From Hydrogenophaga flava NBRC 102514 (GTDB taxonomy: Bacteria > Pseudomonadota > Gammaproteobacteria > Burkholderiales > Burkholderiaceae_C), in assembly GCF_001571145.1 (NCBI RefSeq), contig NZ_BCTF01000010.1:1-64000 (forward strand): DNA of 64,000 nucleotides, in the 5' to 3' direction. Below the pieces are notes generated by a model. The model ran no database searches. It was not told the origin of the DNA and worked only from the letters and a program-made list of their open reading frames with translations. A program made the position numbers and the translations under genes. Positions 43,089 to 52,363 of this stretch are shown piece after piece (within the stretch, counting starts at the first letter, position 1; each line of letters begins with the position of its first letter).

Positions 43089-45056
43089 TCAGCGCGGCGG
43101 AGCCTCCATCAGCGCGCGCACCGCATCGGCCAGCGCGTCCATGCTGTCCTGCTTGCCCAACACGTCGGCCACGCCCGCCGCAGCCGCGGCTCCGAGCAGC
43201 GCCTCGTTCACATGCCCCGAGACGATGGCGATGCGCAAGCCGGGCCGCAGCGCACGCGCCGCCTGCGCCAGCTCCACGCCGCTCATGCCTGGCATGTTGT
43301 GGTCGGTCACGCACAGGTCCACCGGCTCGCGGCTGCTGCGGAACCAGGCCAGGGCCTCCTCGCCCGACAGGAAGGTGCTGACCCGGTAACCGTGCTTGCG
43401 CAACAGCCGGCCGGCCAGGAACACCAGCGCCTCGTAGTCGTCCACATAGACGATGTGCCGCCCCGGGGGCGCGGGAACGGGCGGAGTTGGCGCAGCCGGC
43501 GCAGGCGCCTCGGCGTCTGTGGCGCCCGAGGCCAGCGGCAGGAAGACGTCGAACCGGGTGCCTTCGCCCGGCGTGCTGTGCAGCGTGATCGCACCCTGGT
43601 GCGCCTTGACGATGCCGTGCACCACCGACAGCCCCAGCCCGGTGCCGCTGCCCGGCGCCTTGGTGGTGAAGAAGGGTTCGAACACGCGCTGCTGCGTCGC
43701 CTCGTCCATGCCCGGGCCGTTGTCGGCCACGCTCAGCAAGGCATAGGCACCGGGCGGCAGATGGCCCAGCCGCAGGGCCTCTGCCGCGTCCAGCGCCACC
43801 TCGTCCAGCCCCACGGTGATGTCGCCCGGCCGCTGGTCCAGCGCCTGCCAGGCGTTGGTGCAGAGGTTCATCAGCACCTGCTGCACCTGGGTGGCATCGG
43901 CCAGCACCGGCAGCGGCGTTGCGGCCAGGCGGGCGTTCAAGCGCACGCCCGCGGGCAGCAGCGAGCGCATCAGCCGCAGCGCCTCGTTCACCAGCGGCTT
44001 GAGCGGCTGGCGCTGCAGCTCCTGCGTCTGGCGCCGGCTGAAGGCCAGGATCTGCTGCACCAGCTGGCGCGCGCGGATGGCCGCGCGGTGGATCTCGGCC
44101 AGGCTCTCCTGGGCGGCGTGGTCCGGCCCCGCGTCCTCGCGCGCCAGGGCCAGGTTGCCGAGGATGGCCGCCAGCAGGTTGTTGAAGTCGTGCGCCACGC
44201 CGCCGGCCAGGGTGCCGATGGCCTCCATCTTCTGCGACTCGCGCAGCTGCGTCTCCAGCGCCCGCTGCTGCGCCTCGGCCTGCTTGAGTTCGGTGATGTC
44301 GGTGTGCGTGCCCACCATGCGCAGGGGCCGGCCGTCGGCGTCGCGCGCGATCACCATGCCGCGCGAGAGCACCCATTTCCACGACCCGTCCTTGCAGCGG
44401 ATGCGGTGTTCGTTGCGGTACAGCGCGGCGCGGCCCTCGAAGTGCGCCTGCCGGTCGGCCTGCATCTGGGCCACGTCGTCCGGGTGGGTGCGCTCGTCCA
44501 GCTCCTGTGCGCGCGGCGCCAGCTCGTCGTCGGTGTAGCCGTACATGGCCTTGATGCGCGGCGACACGTATTCTTCGCCGGTCACCAGGTTCCAGTCCCA
44601 CACACCATCCCCGGCGCTGTCCAGCGCCAGCTTCCAGAGCGCCTCGCTTTCCCTGAGCGCCAGCTCGGACTGCATGCGCTCGCTGATGTCCTCGACGGTG
44701 CCTTCGTAATAGAGCAGCCGCCCCTGCGGGTCGTACACCCCGTGGGCGTTTTCGTTCACCCAGCGGTGCTCTCGGTCGCAGTGGCGAATCACCTCGGACA
44801 CGAAGCCGCGCACGAAGCCGTCGCGCACCAGCTGCGCCTGGAACTCGGCCCGGCGGCCGGGTTGCACGTACCAGTCGCTGGCCGACCGGTTCACGTCGGC
44901 CAGCATGACCTGCTCGTCGCTGTAGCCGTTGATCTGCACCAGCGCCGGGTTGGCACGCAGCATCACGCCGTCCCTGGAACTGCGGTAGGCACCGATCGGC
45001 AGGAACTGGAACAGCGACGAGAAGTCCGCCACGCGGGCGTCGTGGTGATCCGGCAT
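43089..45056 (-). CDS. Hybrid sensor histidine kinase (PAS-PAS-HisKA-HATPase-REC)
   Basis: A 655-residue cytoplasmic kinase without membrane helices. Two PAS/PAC modules (residues about 9-135 and 140-265) lead to a HisKA domain with the phospho-His in GGVAHDFNNLLAAI. HATPase_c shows NLCTNAWQAL, VADNGPGMD and GTGLGLSVV. After a Pro/Ala linker, a C-terminal receiver has VYVDDYEALV, the phospho-Asp in VTDHNMPGMSG and Lys in LGKQ. No response regulator lies nearby, so it is an orphan. CACAAT sits six bases before the ATG at 45056. Confidence 0.88.
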   Translation of the reverse strand: MPDHHDARVADFSSLFQFLPIGAYRSSRDGVMLRANPALVQINGYSDEQVMLADVNRSASDWYVQPGRRAEFQAQLVRDGFVRGFVSEVIRHCDREHRWVNENAHGVYDPQGRLLYYEGTVEDISERMQSELALRESEALWKLALDSAGDGVWDWNLVTGEEYVSPRIKAMYGYTDDELAPRAQELDERTHPDDVAQMQADRQAHFEGRAALYRNEHRIRCKDGSWKWVLSRGMVIARDADGRPLRMVGTHTDITELKQAEAQQRALETQLRESQKMEAIGTLAGGVAHDFNNLLAAILGNLALAREDAGPDHAAQESLAEIHRAAIRARQLVQQILAFSRRQTQELQRQPLKPLVNEALRLMRSLLPAGVRLNARLAATPLPVLADATQVQQVLMNLCTNAWQALDQRPGDITVGLDEVALDAAEALRLGHLPPGAYALLSVADNGPGMDEATQQRVFEPFFTTKAPGSGTGLGLSVVHGIVKAHQGAITLHSTPGEGTRFDVFLPLASGATDAEAPAPAAPTPPVPAPPGRHIVYVDDYEALVFLAGRLLRKHGYRVSTFLSGEEALAWFRSSREPVDLCVTDHNMPGMSGVELAQAARALRPGLRIAIVSGHVNEALLGAAAAAGVADVLGKQDSMDALADAVRALMEAPPR

Positions 45057-45062
45057 CGCCAC

Positions 45063-45068
45063 ATTGTG
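45063..45068 (-). promoter_or_regulatory. -10-like element of the hybrid kinase gene
   Basis: On the minus strand CACAAT is followed by six bases and then the ATG at 45056, the leaderless geometry seen repeatedly in this window. The -35 is weak. Confidence 0.3.
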
Positions 45069-45163
45069 TCTTGCAACCCGAACCTCCGGCACCCGCCGGC
45101 CATCTGGTGGCCAGACCGTGCGTCCGGCGCTACAGTGGCCGTTTTCTCCCCGAGGACATCTCC

Positions 45164-45802
45164 TTGCACGTCACCCGCATCATCGCCGTGCGCCATGGCG
45201 AAACCGCCTGGAACCGCGACACCCGCATCCAGGGCCACACCGACATCGCCCTGTCCGACAAGGGCCGCTGGCAGGCCGAGCGCCTGGCCCAGGCCCTGCG
45301 CGACGAACCCATCGCCGCGTTCTACGCCAGCGACCTCTCGCGCGCCTTCGACACCGCCAGCACCACAGCCCGCGCCCACGGCAAGCCGGTGCAGACCCAC
45401 AAGGGCCTGCGCGAACGCGCCTTCGGCCGCTTCGAGGGACTGACCTGGGCCGAGATCGAGGCCCACCACCCGGAAGATTCGCAGGCCTGGCGCAAGCGCG
45501 TGCCCGACTTCGCGCCACCGGGCGGCGAGTCGCTGCTGCAGCTGCGCGAGCGGGTGGTCGCCGCCGTCGACGAGATCGCGGCGCGCCACCCCGGCGAGCA
45601 GCTGATGCTGGTAGCGCACGGTGGCGTGCTGGACGTGCTCTACCGCGCGGCCACGCGGCTGGAGCTGCAGGCGCCGCGCACCTGGGACCTGAGCAACACC
45701 GCCGTCAACCGCCTGCTCTGGACGCCCGAGGGCCTGGGCCTGGTGGGCTGGGCCGACACCGGCCACCTGCAGGACGGGGCGCTGGACGAGAGCACCACCT
45801 GA
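45164..45802 (+). CDS. Histidine phosphatase family protein (GpmB/CobC-like)
   Basis: A 212-residue phosphatase of the phosphoglycerate-mutase superfamily. The phospho-His motif AVRHGETAWN is near residue 8, with ASDLSRAFDTAS near 50, the acid donor region RERAFGRFEGLTWAE near 75 and VAHGGVLDVLYR near 150. No ATG or GTG fits the N-terminus; the start is a TTG at 45164 with GAGGA seven bases upstream. Possible substrates include phosphoglycerate, alpha-ribazole phosphate or others. The next gene follows after 16 bases. Confidence 0.88.
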   Translation: MHVTRIIAVRHGETAWNRDTRIQGHTDIALSDKGRWQAERLAQALRDEPIAAFYASDLSRAFDTASTTARAHGKPVQTHKGLRERAFGRFEGLTWAEIEAHHPEDSQAWRKRVPDFAPPGGESLLQLRERVVAAVDEIAARHPGEQLMLVAHGGVLDVLYRAATRLELQAPRTWDLSNTAVNRLLWTPEGLGLVGWADTGHLQDGALDESTT

Positions 45803-45818
45803 GCCGCCGACGCCCGCC

Positions 45819-47546
45819 ATGAGCCCGAACCAGGTCATCGTGCTCGCCACGCCGGTGTTCCTGGTGCTCATCGCCATCGAGTTCTGGGTCGGCCGGCGGC
45901 GCGGGCGCAACACCTACGCGCTGGCCGACACGCTGGGCAGCATCGGCCTGGGCATGCTCAGCCGCATCGCCGACGTGTTCACGCTCGCGCTGCGCCTGGG
46001 CATCTACGTCTGGGTGCAGGACCACGCCGCGCTGTGGCAGGGCGACACCTTCTGGACCTCGCCCGCGGGCTGGCTGCTGGCCCTGGTGTTCTACGACTTC
46101 CTCTACTACTGGAACCACCGCCTCGGCCACGAGGTGGGTGTGCTGTGGGCCGCGCACGTGGTGCACCACCAGAGCCAGCACTACAACCTCTCGACCGCGC
46201 TGCGCCAGCCTGCCAGCTACGCGCTGCTGGGCTGGGTGTTCTACCTGCCGATGGCTCTGGCCGGCGTGCCGCCGCTGGTGTTCGCCGTGGTCGGTCTGGT
46301 GGACCTGCTCTACCAGTTCTGGATCCACACCGAGCAGGTCGGCTCGCTCGGCCGCTTCGACCGCTGGTTCGCCTCGCCCTCGAACCACCGCGTGCACCAC
46401 GCGGTGAACGACCGCTATGTGGACAAGAACTACGGCGGCATCCTGATGCTCTGGGACCACCTGTTCGGCAGCTTCGAACCCGAGGACCCGCAGGAGCCCT
46501 GCGTCTACGGCACACGCAAGCCGCTGCAGAGCTGGGACCCGGTCTGGGCCAACGCCGAGGTCTATGCGGGGCTGGCCCGCGACAGCGCGCGCGCCGGCCG
46601 CTGGGGCGACCGGCTGCGCACCTGGCTCAGGCCCCCGGGTTGGCGCGCGCCCGATGTGGCGGCCCGCTGGCCAGCCCCGGCCTTCGACCTCGGCGCCGTG
46701 CAGCGCTTCGCCCCACCGGCCAGCCGTGGCGCGCAGGTGCTGGCGGCGCTGGTGTTCGTGCTGCTGCTCGGTGGCGTGGCCTTCTTCCTCTGGACCGCCG
46801 ACGCGCGCGCCCTGCCCGGCAACCTGGTCTGGGCCGCCGCCCTGCTGGCCGGTCTCTGGACCCAGGGCGCACTGTTGCAGGGTCGCATCGGCCCGGGTCT
46901 GGCGCTGATGCTGCTCAGCGCGGCGGTGGCCACGCTCACCGCCGCCGAGGGCTGGACCATGCTGCACCGGGTGTTCAAGCCGCTGACCATGCTGATCGCC
47001 ATCGGCCTGGCGCTGCGCGCGGACGGGCGGGGCAAGGGCTGGCTGCTGGCGGCGCTGGCCGGCTCCCTGGCGGGCGACGCCTTCCTGATGTTCGAGGGTT
47101 TCTTCATTGCCGGCCTGGCGTCGTTCCTGCTGGCGAACCTGGCCTACATCATCCGCCTGCGGTCCGACGCGCCCTGGTTCGCCGACCGGCGGGCGCTGGC
47201 GGCGGTCGGCGCCGTGGGCCTGGGGATGTACGCCCTGCTCTGGAACGGAGGGCCATGGAGCGGCGGTCTGCCGCCGGGCCTGCGAGCGCCGGTGGCGGCC
47301 TATGTGCTGGCCATCGCGCTGATGGTGTCGCAGGCGCTGGGGCGGGCCCGCGTGCACGCCGATCCGGCGGCCTGGCGCGTGGCCGCGGGCGCCCTGTGCT
47401 TCATGCTCAGCGACACCCTGCTGGCAACCGACCGTTTTCTTGTGCCGCTGCCGGCGCGCGACCTGTTGGTGCTCGCCACCTACTACGCGGCGCAGGGCCT
47501 GATGGTGGCTGGGCTGTTGTCTGCGGCGCCGCGTCAGGGGGCGTAG
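45819..47546 (+). CDS. Fusion of alkylglycerol monooxygenase-like and lysoplasmalogenase-like domains
   Basis: A 575-residue membrane protein in two parts. Residues 1-~300 form a sterol-desaturase/fatty-acid-hydroxylase domain with di-iron histidine boxes H100-x3-H104, H113-x2-H116-H117 and H190-x2-H193-H194. YNLSTALRQ at 122-130 is typical of alkylglycerol monooxygenase (AGMO). Residues ~310-575 have eight hydrophobic helices and the YhhN/TMEM86 lysoplasmalogenase elements FKPLTMLIAI, GSLAGDAFLMF and MLSDTLLATDRF with conserved Asp. Both families attack ether lipids. Where AGMO has HHSSE, this protein has HHQSQ. It converges with the SPOR gene, overlapping by 13 bases. Confidence 0.8.
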   Translation: MSPNQVIVLATPVFLVLIAIEFWVGRRRGRNTYALADTLGSIGLGMLSRIADVFTLALRLGIYVWVQDHAALWQGDTFWTSPAGWLLALVFYDFLYYWNHRLGHEVGVLWAAHVVHHQSQHYNLSTALRQPASYALLGWVFYLPMALAGVPPLVFAVVGLVDLLYQFWIHTEQVGSLGRFDRWFASPSNHRVHHAVNDRYVDKNYGGILMLWDHLFGSFEPEDPQEPCVYGTRKPLQSWDPVWANAEVYAGLARDSARAGRWGDRLRTWLRPPGWRAPDVAARWPAPAFDLGAVQRFAPPASRGAQVLAALVFVLLLGGVAFFLWTADARALPGNLVWAAALLAGLWTQGALLQGRIGPGLALMLLSAAVATLTAAEGWTMLHRVFKPLTMLIAIGLALRADGRGKGWLLAALAGSLAGDAFLMFEGFFIAGLASFLLANLAYIIRLRSDAPWFADRRALAAVGAVGLGMYALLWNGGPWSGGLPPGLRAPVAAYVLAIALMVSQALGRARVHADPAAWRVAAGALCFMLSDTLLATDRFLVPLPARDLLVLATYYAAQGLMVAGLLSAAPRQGA

Positions 47547-48520
47547 ACGCGGGCTTCCAGCCCCAGGGCCCGCACCTTCGCCGCCGCCCGCTCGGCCTCT
47601 TCACGCCGCTCAAAGGGCCCCACCCGCACGCGGGTGAGCGGCCCCCGCGCCGACTCGATCGGGTCTTCCAGCACGGGCAGACCGGCTTCGACCAGCAGGG
47701 TCCTGGCCCGCTGGGCATTGGCCTCCCGGGCGAACATGCCCACGTTGACGCCGAAGCCGCGCGGCCGGGGCCTGAGCACCGGCTCGGGCGCCGCCGGGGC
47801 GGGTTCGGCCGCAGCCGATGCGGGCACGGCCGCCACGGATTCGACAGGGGCCTGAACCGGCGGCACGTCGGGCGGAGCCGGCGGCGCCTCGGTGGGCGAC
47901 GCCACGGGCGGTGACACGACCTGCGGCGCTTGCTGCGGCGGCGCAGGCGCTTGGACCTGCGCTGCTTGCGCCACCGCCGGACGCCACTGCTGCCCGACCA
48001 CCCCGGCCAGCAAGGCCACCACCACCAGGGCGGCTGCCGCGGCCACCAGACCCGCCACGCGCCAGCCGTACTCGGACCGCTCCAGCCGCTCCACCGCCTC
48101 CTGGAAACTGTCGGCCTGCTCGACGGCGGCGGCCACGCGCTCGCGCAAGCCCCGGTGCAGCCAGGCCATGCCCCAGAGCCCGGGCAGCGCGCACCACAGC
48201 ACCAGGGCCGTGGCCGTCAGCCCGATCCGGATGCCCGTGGGCACGCCCTCGGCGCGCATCCACAGCCAGCCCAGCGCCGCGGCGACGGCAAGCGCCAAAC
48301 CGGCCTGCGCGAATGCGGCGCCCCACAGCCGCCAATAGGCCAGCCAGGCCAGCTGGCCCAGGGCCGCACGCGTGTTCCAGACCAGGGCCGAGTGCCCGCG
48401 TTCCTCGAAGCGCGCGATGACGGGCAGGTAGGCATGGGCACCGGCCGGGCCCAGCGCCGCGCGGTACAGCGACGCCGCGCTGGCGGGCAGTCCGGAGGGG
48501 TCGTGCTGCCCGGTGTCCAC
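47534..48520 (-). CDS. SPOR domain-containing membrane protein
   Basis: A 328-residue protein. The N-terminal ~180 residues contain at least three hydrophobic segments (about 73-88, 100-120 and 155-178). A Pro/Ala/Val-rich linker follows to about 255, and a C-terminal SPOR domain (GFGVNVGMFAREANAQRARTLL, then LTRVRVGPFERREEAERAAAKV) ends it. SPOR domains bind denuded peptidoglycan, often at division sites. The start is a GTG at 48520, one base after the ruvB stop, so translation is probably coupled. Confidence 0.75.
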   Translation of the reverse strand: MDTGQHDPSGLPASAASLYRAALGPAGAHAYLPVIARFEERGHSALVWNTRAALGQLAWLAYWRLWGAAFAQAGLALAVAAALGWLWMRAEGVPTGIRIGLTATALVLWCALPGLWGMAWLHRGLRERVAAAVEQADSFQEAVERLERSEYGWRVAGLVAAAAALVVVALLAGVVGQQWRPAVAQAAQVQAPAPPQQAPQVVSPPVASPTEAPPAPPDVPPVQAPVESVAAVPASAAAEPAPAAPEPVLRPRPRGFGVNVGMFAREANAQRARTLLVEAGLPVLEDPIESARGPLTRVRVGPFERREEAERAAAKVRALGLEARVYAP

Positions 48521-48521
48521 G

Positions 48522-49580
48522 TCAGCCGGCGTCCTGGAACAGCTGATCACCCGAGGCCGGCGGCGCCACGCCCAGGTGGCGGTAGGCGGCCAGCGTGGCG
48601 GTGCGCCCGCGCGGCGTGCGCTGCAGGTAACCCTGCTGGATCAGGTAGGGCTCGATCACGTCCTCGATGGTGTCGCGCTCTTCGCCAATACTGGCGGCGA
48701 TGTTGTCCAGCCCCACCGGCCCGCCGTCGAAGCGGTGGATCACAGCTTCGAGCAGCTTGCGGTCCATCAGGTCGAAGCCCTGCGGGTCGACGTCGAGCAT
48801 GGTCAGCGCGCGGCCGGCGATGTCGGCCGTGATGCGGCCGTCGCCCTTCACGTCGGCATAGTCGCGCACGCGGCGCAACAGGCGGTTGGCGATGCGGGGC
48901 GTGCCGCGCGAGCGGCGCGCAATTTCAAACGAGCCGGCCGCGTCGATGGGCGCGTTCAGCAGGCCGGCGCTGCGCGTGACGATGCGCGAGAGCTCCTCGG
49001 CGGTGTAGAACTCCAGCCGCGCCACGATGCCGAAACGGTCGCGCAGCGGGTTGGTCAGCATGCCGGCGCGGGTGGTGGCGCCCACCAGCGTGAAGGGCTG
49101 CAGGTCCAGCTTGATGCTGCGCGCCGCCGGTCCCTCGCCGATCATGATGTCGATCTGGTAGTCCTCCAGCGCGGGGTAGAGGATTTCTTCGACGACCGGG
49201 CTGAGCCGGTGGATCTCGTCGATGAACAGCACGTCGTTCGGTTCAAGGTTGGTCAGCAGCGCCGCCAGGTCCTTGGGCTTTTCCAGCACCGGTCCGCTGG
49301 TCTGGCGCAGGTTCACGCCGAGCTCCTGCGCAATGATGTGGCTCAGCGTGGTCTTGCCCAGGCCGGGCGGGCCGAACAGCAGCACGTGGTCCAGCGCCTC
49401 GGCGCGCTTTTTCGCGGCACCGATGAAGATCTCCAGCTGCTCGCGCACCTTCTGCTGGCCCACGTACTCGTCCAGCAGCTTGGGGCGCAGGGCGCGCTCG
49501 ATCGCTTCTTCCTTGGGCGAAAAAGTGGTGGCGGAAACGACCCGCGGTGCGGGGGCGAAATCGTCGGTCTGGATGCTCAC
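48522..49580 (-). CDS. ruvB: Holliday junction branch-migration helicase RuvB
   Basis: A 352-residue AAA+ motor that drives branch migration with RuvA. Walker A is [10 protein letters not shown] near residue 67, Walker [13 protein letters not shown] near 116, and sensor 1 [12 protein letters not shown] near 165; the C-terminal winged helix contains [20 protein letters not shown]-like sequence ([19 protein letters not shown]). The start is a GTG at 49580, seven bases after a TATAGT hexamer. It is separated from ruvA by two unrelated genes. Confidence 0.97.
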   Translation of the reverse strand: MSIQTDDFAPAPRVVSATTFSPKEEAIERALRPKLLDEYVGQQKVREQLEIFIGAAKKRAEALDHVLLFGPPGLGKTTLSHIIAQELGVNLRQTSGPVLEKPKDLAALLTNLEPNDVLFIDEIHRLSPVVEEILYPALEDYQIDIMIGEGPAARSIKLDLQPFTLVGATTRAGMLTNPLRDRFGIVARLEFYTAEELSRIVTRSAGLLNAPIDAAGSFEIARRSRGTPRIANRLLRRVRDYADVKGDGRITADIAGRALTMLDVDPQGFDLMDRKLLEAVIHRFDGGPVGLDNIAASIGEERDTIEDVIEPYLIQQGYLQRTPRGRTATLAAYRHLGVAPPASGDQLFQDAG

Positions 49581-49587
49581 GGAGCCG

Positions 49588-49593
49588 ACTATA
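49588..49593 (-). promoter_or_regulatory. -10 element of ruvB
   Basis: On the minus strand TATAGT is followed by seven bases and the GTG of ruvB. It is the best -10 match among the leaderless-type starts here. Confidence 0.45.
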
Positions 49594-49678
49594 CAGGCCC
49601 GTTTCCGGGGCGTGGCTCAAGTCGAAGACGCAGGTTGCCGATACCCGAAACACCCCCTGTTGTCCGACCACGCCCACC

Positions 49679-50776
49679 ATGCACCGCACCGCCACCGCCC
49701 ACCGTCCAGCGACCTCGACGCTGATCCGGACCGCCCTCGCTTCGGCGCTGCTCATGGCGGCGGCCTGGTTCCTGATGGCGCCGGGCACGGCACGGGCCTC
49801 CGACGCCCCCAGCCATGCCCCGCCACCACCGGCCGCCATCACCCTGCCGGTGGGCACGGCCAAACCCGGCGCCCAGCCCCGGAACGCCGCGGCCGCCACG
49901 GCCGACGCAACGGCCTCCGACGCCCGCTCCGACCCACAAGCGGTCGCCGCCAAAATCAAGGCGGTGCTGGACAAGCACCGCGGCGCCGAGGTGGCGCCGC
50001 CCGCTCAACCGAGCGCCGAGCGGGTGGCCAAGGCCATCCGCAACGGCCACGCCGCGCCCGAGGCCCATGGCGGCCCTACGGCCAAGGGACACGACCCGCA
50101 CTGGTCCTACGAGGGCAGCTACGGTCCCGAGCACTGGGCCCGCGTCAAGCCCGAGTTCAACACCTGTGCCATCGGCAAGCGCCAGTCGCCGGTGCACATC
50201 CAGGAGTCCGTCACGCTGCAGGGTCCGGCCGAGCCGCTGCAGTTCGACTACCGCCCCAGCGGCGGCAGCGTGGTGAACAACGGCCACACCATCCAGGTCG
50301 ACCTGGAGCCGGGCAACACCCTGAGCGTGCGCGGCTCCACCTACGAGCTGCTGCAGTTCCACTTCCACCACCCGTCGGAAGAGCGGGTCAACCACCGCAG
50401 CTTTGCCATGGTCGCGCACCTGGTGCACAAGAACCACGAAGGGCAGCTGGCGGTGGTGGCGGTGCTGATCGACCCGGGCGCCGCCAACGGGCTGATCAAC
50501 AAGGTATGGACCCACCTGCCTCTGGACAGCGGCGACCGGGTGCGCCTGCCCGCGGGTCTGATCGACCTGCGCGAGCTGCTGCCCGCCGACCAGCGCTACT
50601 ACCAGTTCATGGGCTCACTCACCACGCCGCCCTGCACCGAAGGCGTGCTGTGGAACGTGCTCAAGAGCCCGGTGACGGTGAGCCGGGAGCAGCTCAAGCT
50701 GTTCTCGCAGATCTTCCCGAACAACGCCCGCCCGGTGCAGGCGCTCAACGGGCGCGTCGTGCGGGAGGGGATGTGA
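49679..50776 (+). CDS. Periplasmic alpha-class carbonic anhydrase with N-terminal extension
   Basis: A 365-residue protein that interconverts CO2 and bicarbonate. A signal peptide (LIRTALASALLMAAAWFLM) is followed by ~95 residues rich in Ala, Pro and His, then the alpha-CA domain from WSYEGSYGPEHWARV near residue 140. Two zinc His lie in LLQFHFHHPSEE near 225 and the third in MVAHLVH near 243. The substrate pocket motif SLTTPPCTEGV is near 317. The linker is unusual for the family. It converges with the lipoprotein gene, overlapping by 32 bases. Confidence 0.9.
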   Translation: MHRTATAHRPATSTLIRTALASALLMAAAWFLMAPGTARASDAPSHAPPPPAAITLPVGTAKPGAQPRNAAAATADATASDARSDPQAVAAKIKAVLDKHRGAEVAPPAQPSAERVAKAIRNGHAAPEAHGGPTAKGHDPHWSYEGSYGPEHWARVKPEFNTCAIGKRQSPVHIQESVTLQGPAEPLQFDYRPSGGSVVNNGHTIQVDLEPGNTLSVRGSTYELLQFHFHHPSEERVNHRSFAMVAHLVHKNHEGQLAVVAVLIDPGAANGLINKVWTHLPLDSGDRVRLPAGLIDLRELLPADQRYYQFMGSLTTPPCTEGVLWNVLKSPVTVSREQLKLFSQIFPNNARPVQALNGRVVREGM

Positions 50777-51713
50777 GCCGCGGTGCCACGGCCGGGGCGC
50801 CGCTGAACTCGTAGAGGGCCAGTCCGTCGGCGTTGCGGCCGGCGCGCCGCCCCACCGGCTCGACCGGCTGGGCCTTCACGCGCGCCAGCAGCGCCGGGTC
50901 CAGGGGCGCGCGACCGGTGCTCGCCTGCTCACGGAAAAAATCCATGTTGATCTGTCCCGACTCGACCATCACCCGGTCCAGCGGACACGCGACTTCCGCC
51001 TTTTCTTCCCCTGGGGCGCAGCGCTGCGCGTCGTAACCGATATCGAGCACCGGCACACGGACCGTGTTGATCAGCAAGGCATCCCCGGCCCGGACCTCCA
51101 GCGTGGCCAGCGGGCCCCGCCGGCCGAAGGCCAGCACACGGTCGACCACGTTGACGGCCGGGCGGTAGCGCTTCTCCTCGTACCAGCCCGCCTCCTGGGC
51201 GATGCGTTCGTAGTAGGTGGGCGGGTTCTGGCCCCACACCAGGCAGTCGCCATAGCGCCCGGCAGACGCGCAGTAGGTGGCCCCGGGAATCATCCCCCGC
51301 TCGACCACCCGGTCCTTCCAGACCCGCTCGATGTAGGGCTCGCTGTACATCCGGTTGAGCATGAAGAGCTGCCCCACCGAACCGATCGCGCCCGGCGCCG
51401 CCAGGGCCCCGGGGACCGCCCGCCCGGGCCCCGCATAGCCAGACGCGGCGACCAGGTGGTAGGTGCCCGGCTCGACCACCACCATCTGGTAGGCGCCTCC
51501 GATGCGGGTCTTGGCCTCCGCCATGACCGACAGCGTGAAGCTCTGGTCCGGGTTTCCCTGCCGCACCCACAGCGCCCCGCCTTCGGTGAATCCGGGGCTG
51601 ATGACCACCGCCTGGCCGGATTCCAGCGCCTTTTCCATCTTGCCGCTGGGCGTGAACGCGCAGCCCGAGAGCGCCAGCCCCCACAGGTGCAGCCACCACA
51701 TGCCTTTTTTCAT
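50745..51713 (-). CDS. Hypothetical lipoprotein
   Basis: A 322-residue envelope lipoprotein with lipobox LALSGC (Cys18). The mature part is mainly beta with [32 protein letters not shown] and [11 protein letters not shown] segments and several Cys. I do not recognise the family. It sits between ruvA and the carbonic anhydrase gene and shares 32 bases of 3' end with the latter on the opposite strand. It could be cotranscribed with ruvA, which ends 35 bases before... upstream on the same strand. Confidence 0.6.
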   Translation of the reverse strand: MKKGMWWLHLWGLALSGCAFTPSGKMEKALESGQAVVISPGFTEGGALWVRQGNPDQSFTLSVMAEAKTRIGGAYQMVVVEPGTYHLVAASGYAGPGRAVPGALAAPGAIGSVGQLFMLNRMYSEPYIERVWKDRVVERGMIPGATYCASAGRYGDCLVWGQNPPTYYERIAQEAGWYEEKRYRPAVNVVDRVLAFGRRGPLATLEVRAGDALLINTVRVPVLDIGYDAQRCAPGEEKAEVACPLDRVMVESGQINMDFFREQASTGRAPLDPALLARVKAQPVEPVGRRAGRNADGLALYEFSGAPAVAPRLTSPPARRAR

Positions 51714-51747
51714 TTCCCCTCCCCTGGCCGTATCGGCCTGTGCCCGC

Positions 51748-52326
51748 CTACTTCGCCAGCGACTTCAGCGCCAGCTTGATGCCCTCGCTCACCCCCACGC
51801 CCGCCGGCAGCGCCTTCAGGGCCGCCGCAGCGTCCTTCTCGTTGTAGCCCAGGGCCATCAGCGCCTGCTGGATGTCGCTGGCCGCGTCGCCCACGGCGGC
51901 GGCCACGCCAGGCAGCGGCAGGTCGGCGCCCAGCTTGCCCTTGAGTTCGAGCAACAGACGCTCGGCGGTTTTCTTGCCGATACCGGGCACCTTGACGATG
52001 CGGCCGGCCTCCTGCGCCGTCACCGCCTGCGCCAGCTCGGCCACGGACAGGCCCGAGAGCACGGAGAGCGCGGTGCGCGGGCCGATGCCGCTGATCTTGA
52101 CGAGCTGGCGGAAGGCCTCGCGCTCGGCCGCGCTCCCGAAGCCGTAGAGGATCTGCGCGTCCTCGCGCACCACGAAGTGCGTCAGCAGCGACACCTTCTC
52201 GCCCGCCGCCGGCAGGTTGTAGAAGGTGCTCATGGGCACGTCGACCTCGTAACCGACGCCGTGGCAGTCGATCAGGATCTGGGGCGGGTTCTTTTCCAGC
52301 AACGTGCCGGTCAACTTGCCTATCAT
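51748..52326 (-). CDS. ruvA: Holliday junction DNA-binding protein RuvA
   Basis: A 192-residue protein that binds four-way junctions and loads RuvB. The N-terminal OB fold begins [20 protein letters not shown]; two helix-hairpin-helix motifs follow ([13 protein letters not shown] near residue 80 and [13 protein letters not shown] near 115). The C-terminal domain III, which contacts RuvB, is at 145-192. It is divergent from phoH with 37 bases between the start codons. Confidence 0.96.
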   Translation of the reverse strand: MIGKLTGTLLEKNPPQILIDCHGVGYEVDVPMSTFYNLPAAGEKVSLLTHFVVREDAQILYGFGSAAEREAFRQLVKISGIGPRTALSVLSGLSVAELAQAVTAQEAGRIVKVPGIGKKTAERLLLELKGKLGADLPLPGVAAAVGDAASDIQQALMALGYNEKDAAAALKALPAGVGVSEGIKLALKSLAK

Positions 52327-52352
52327 TCAAGACCTTTCTTTGGACTGCCCGG

Positions 52353-52358
52353 GATTAT
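52353..52358 (+). promoter_or_regulatory. -10-like element of phoH
   Basis: GATTAT ends five bases before the proposed TTG start of phoH at 52364, again a leaderless arrangement. Confidence 0.35.
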
Positions 52359-52363
52359 CCGTT

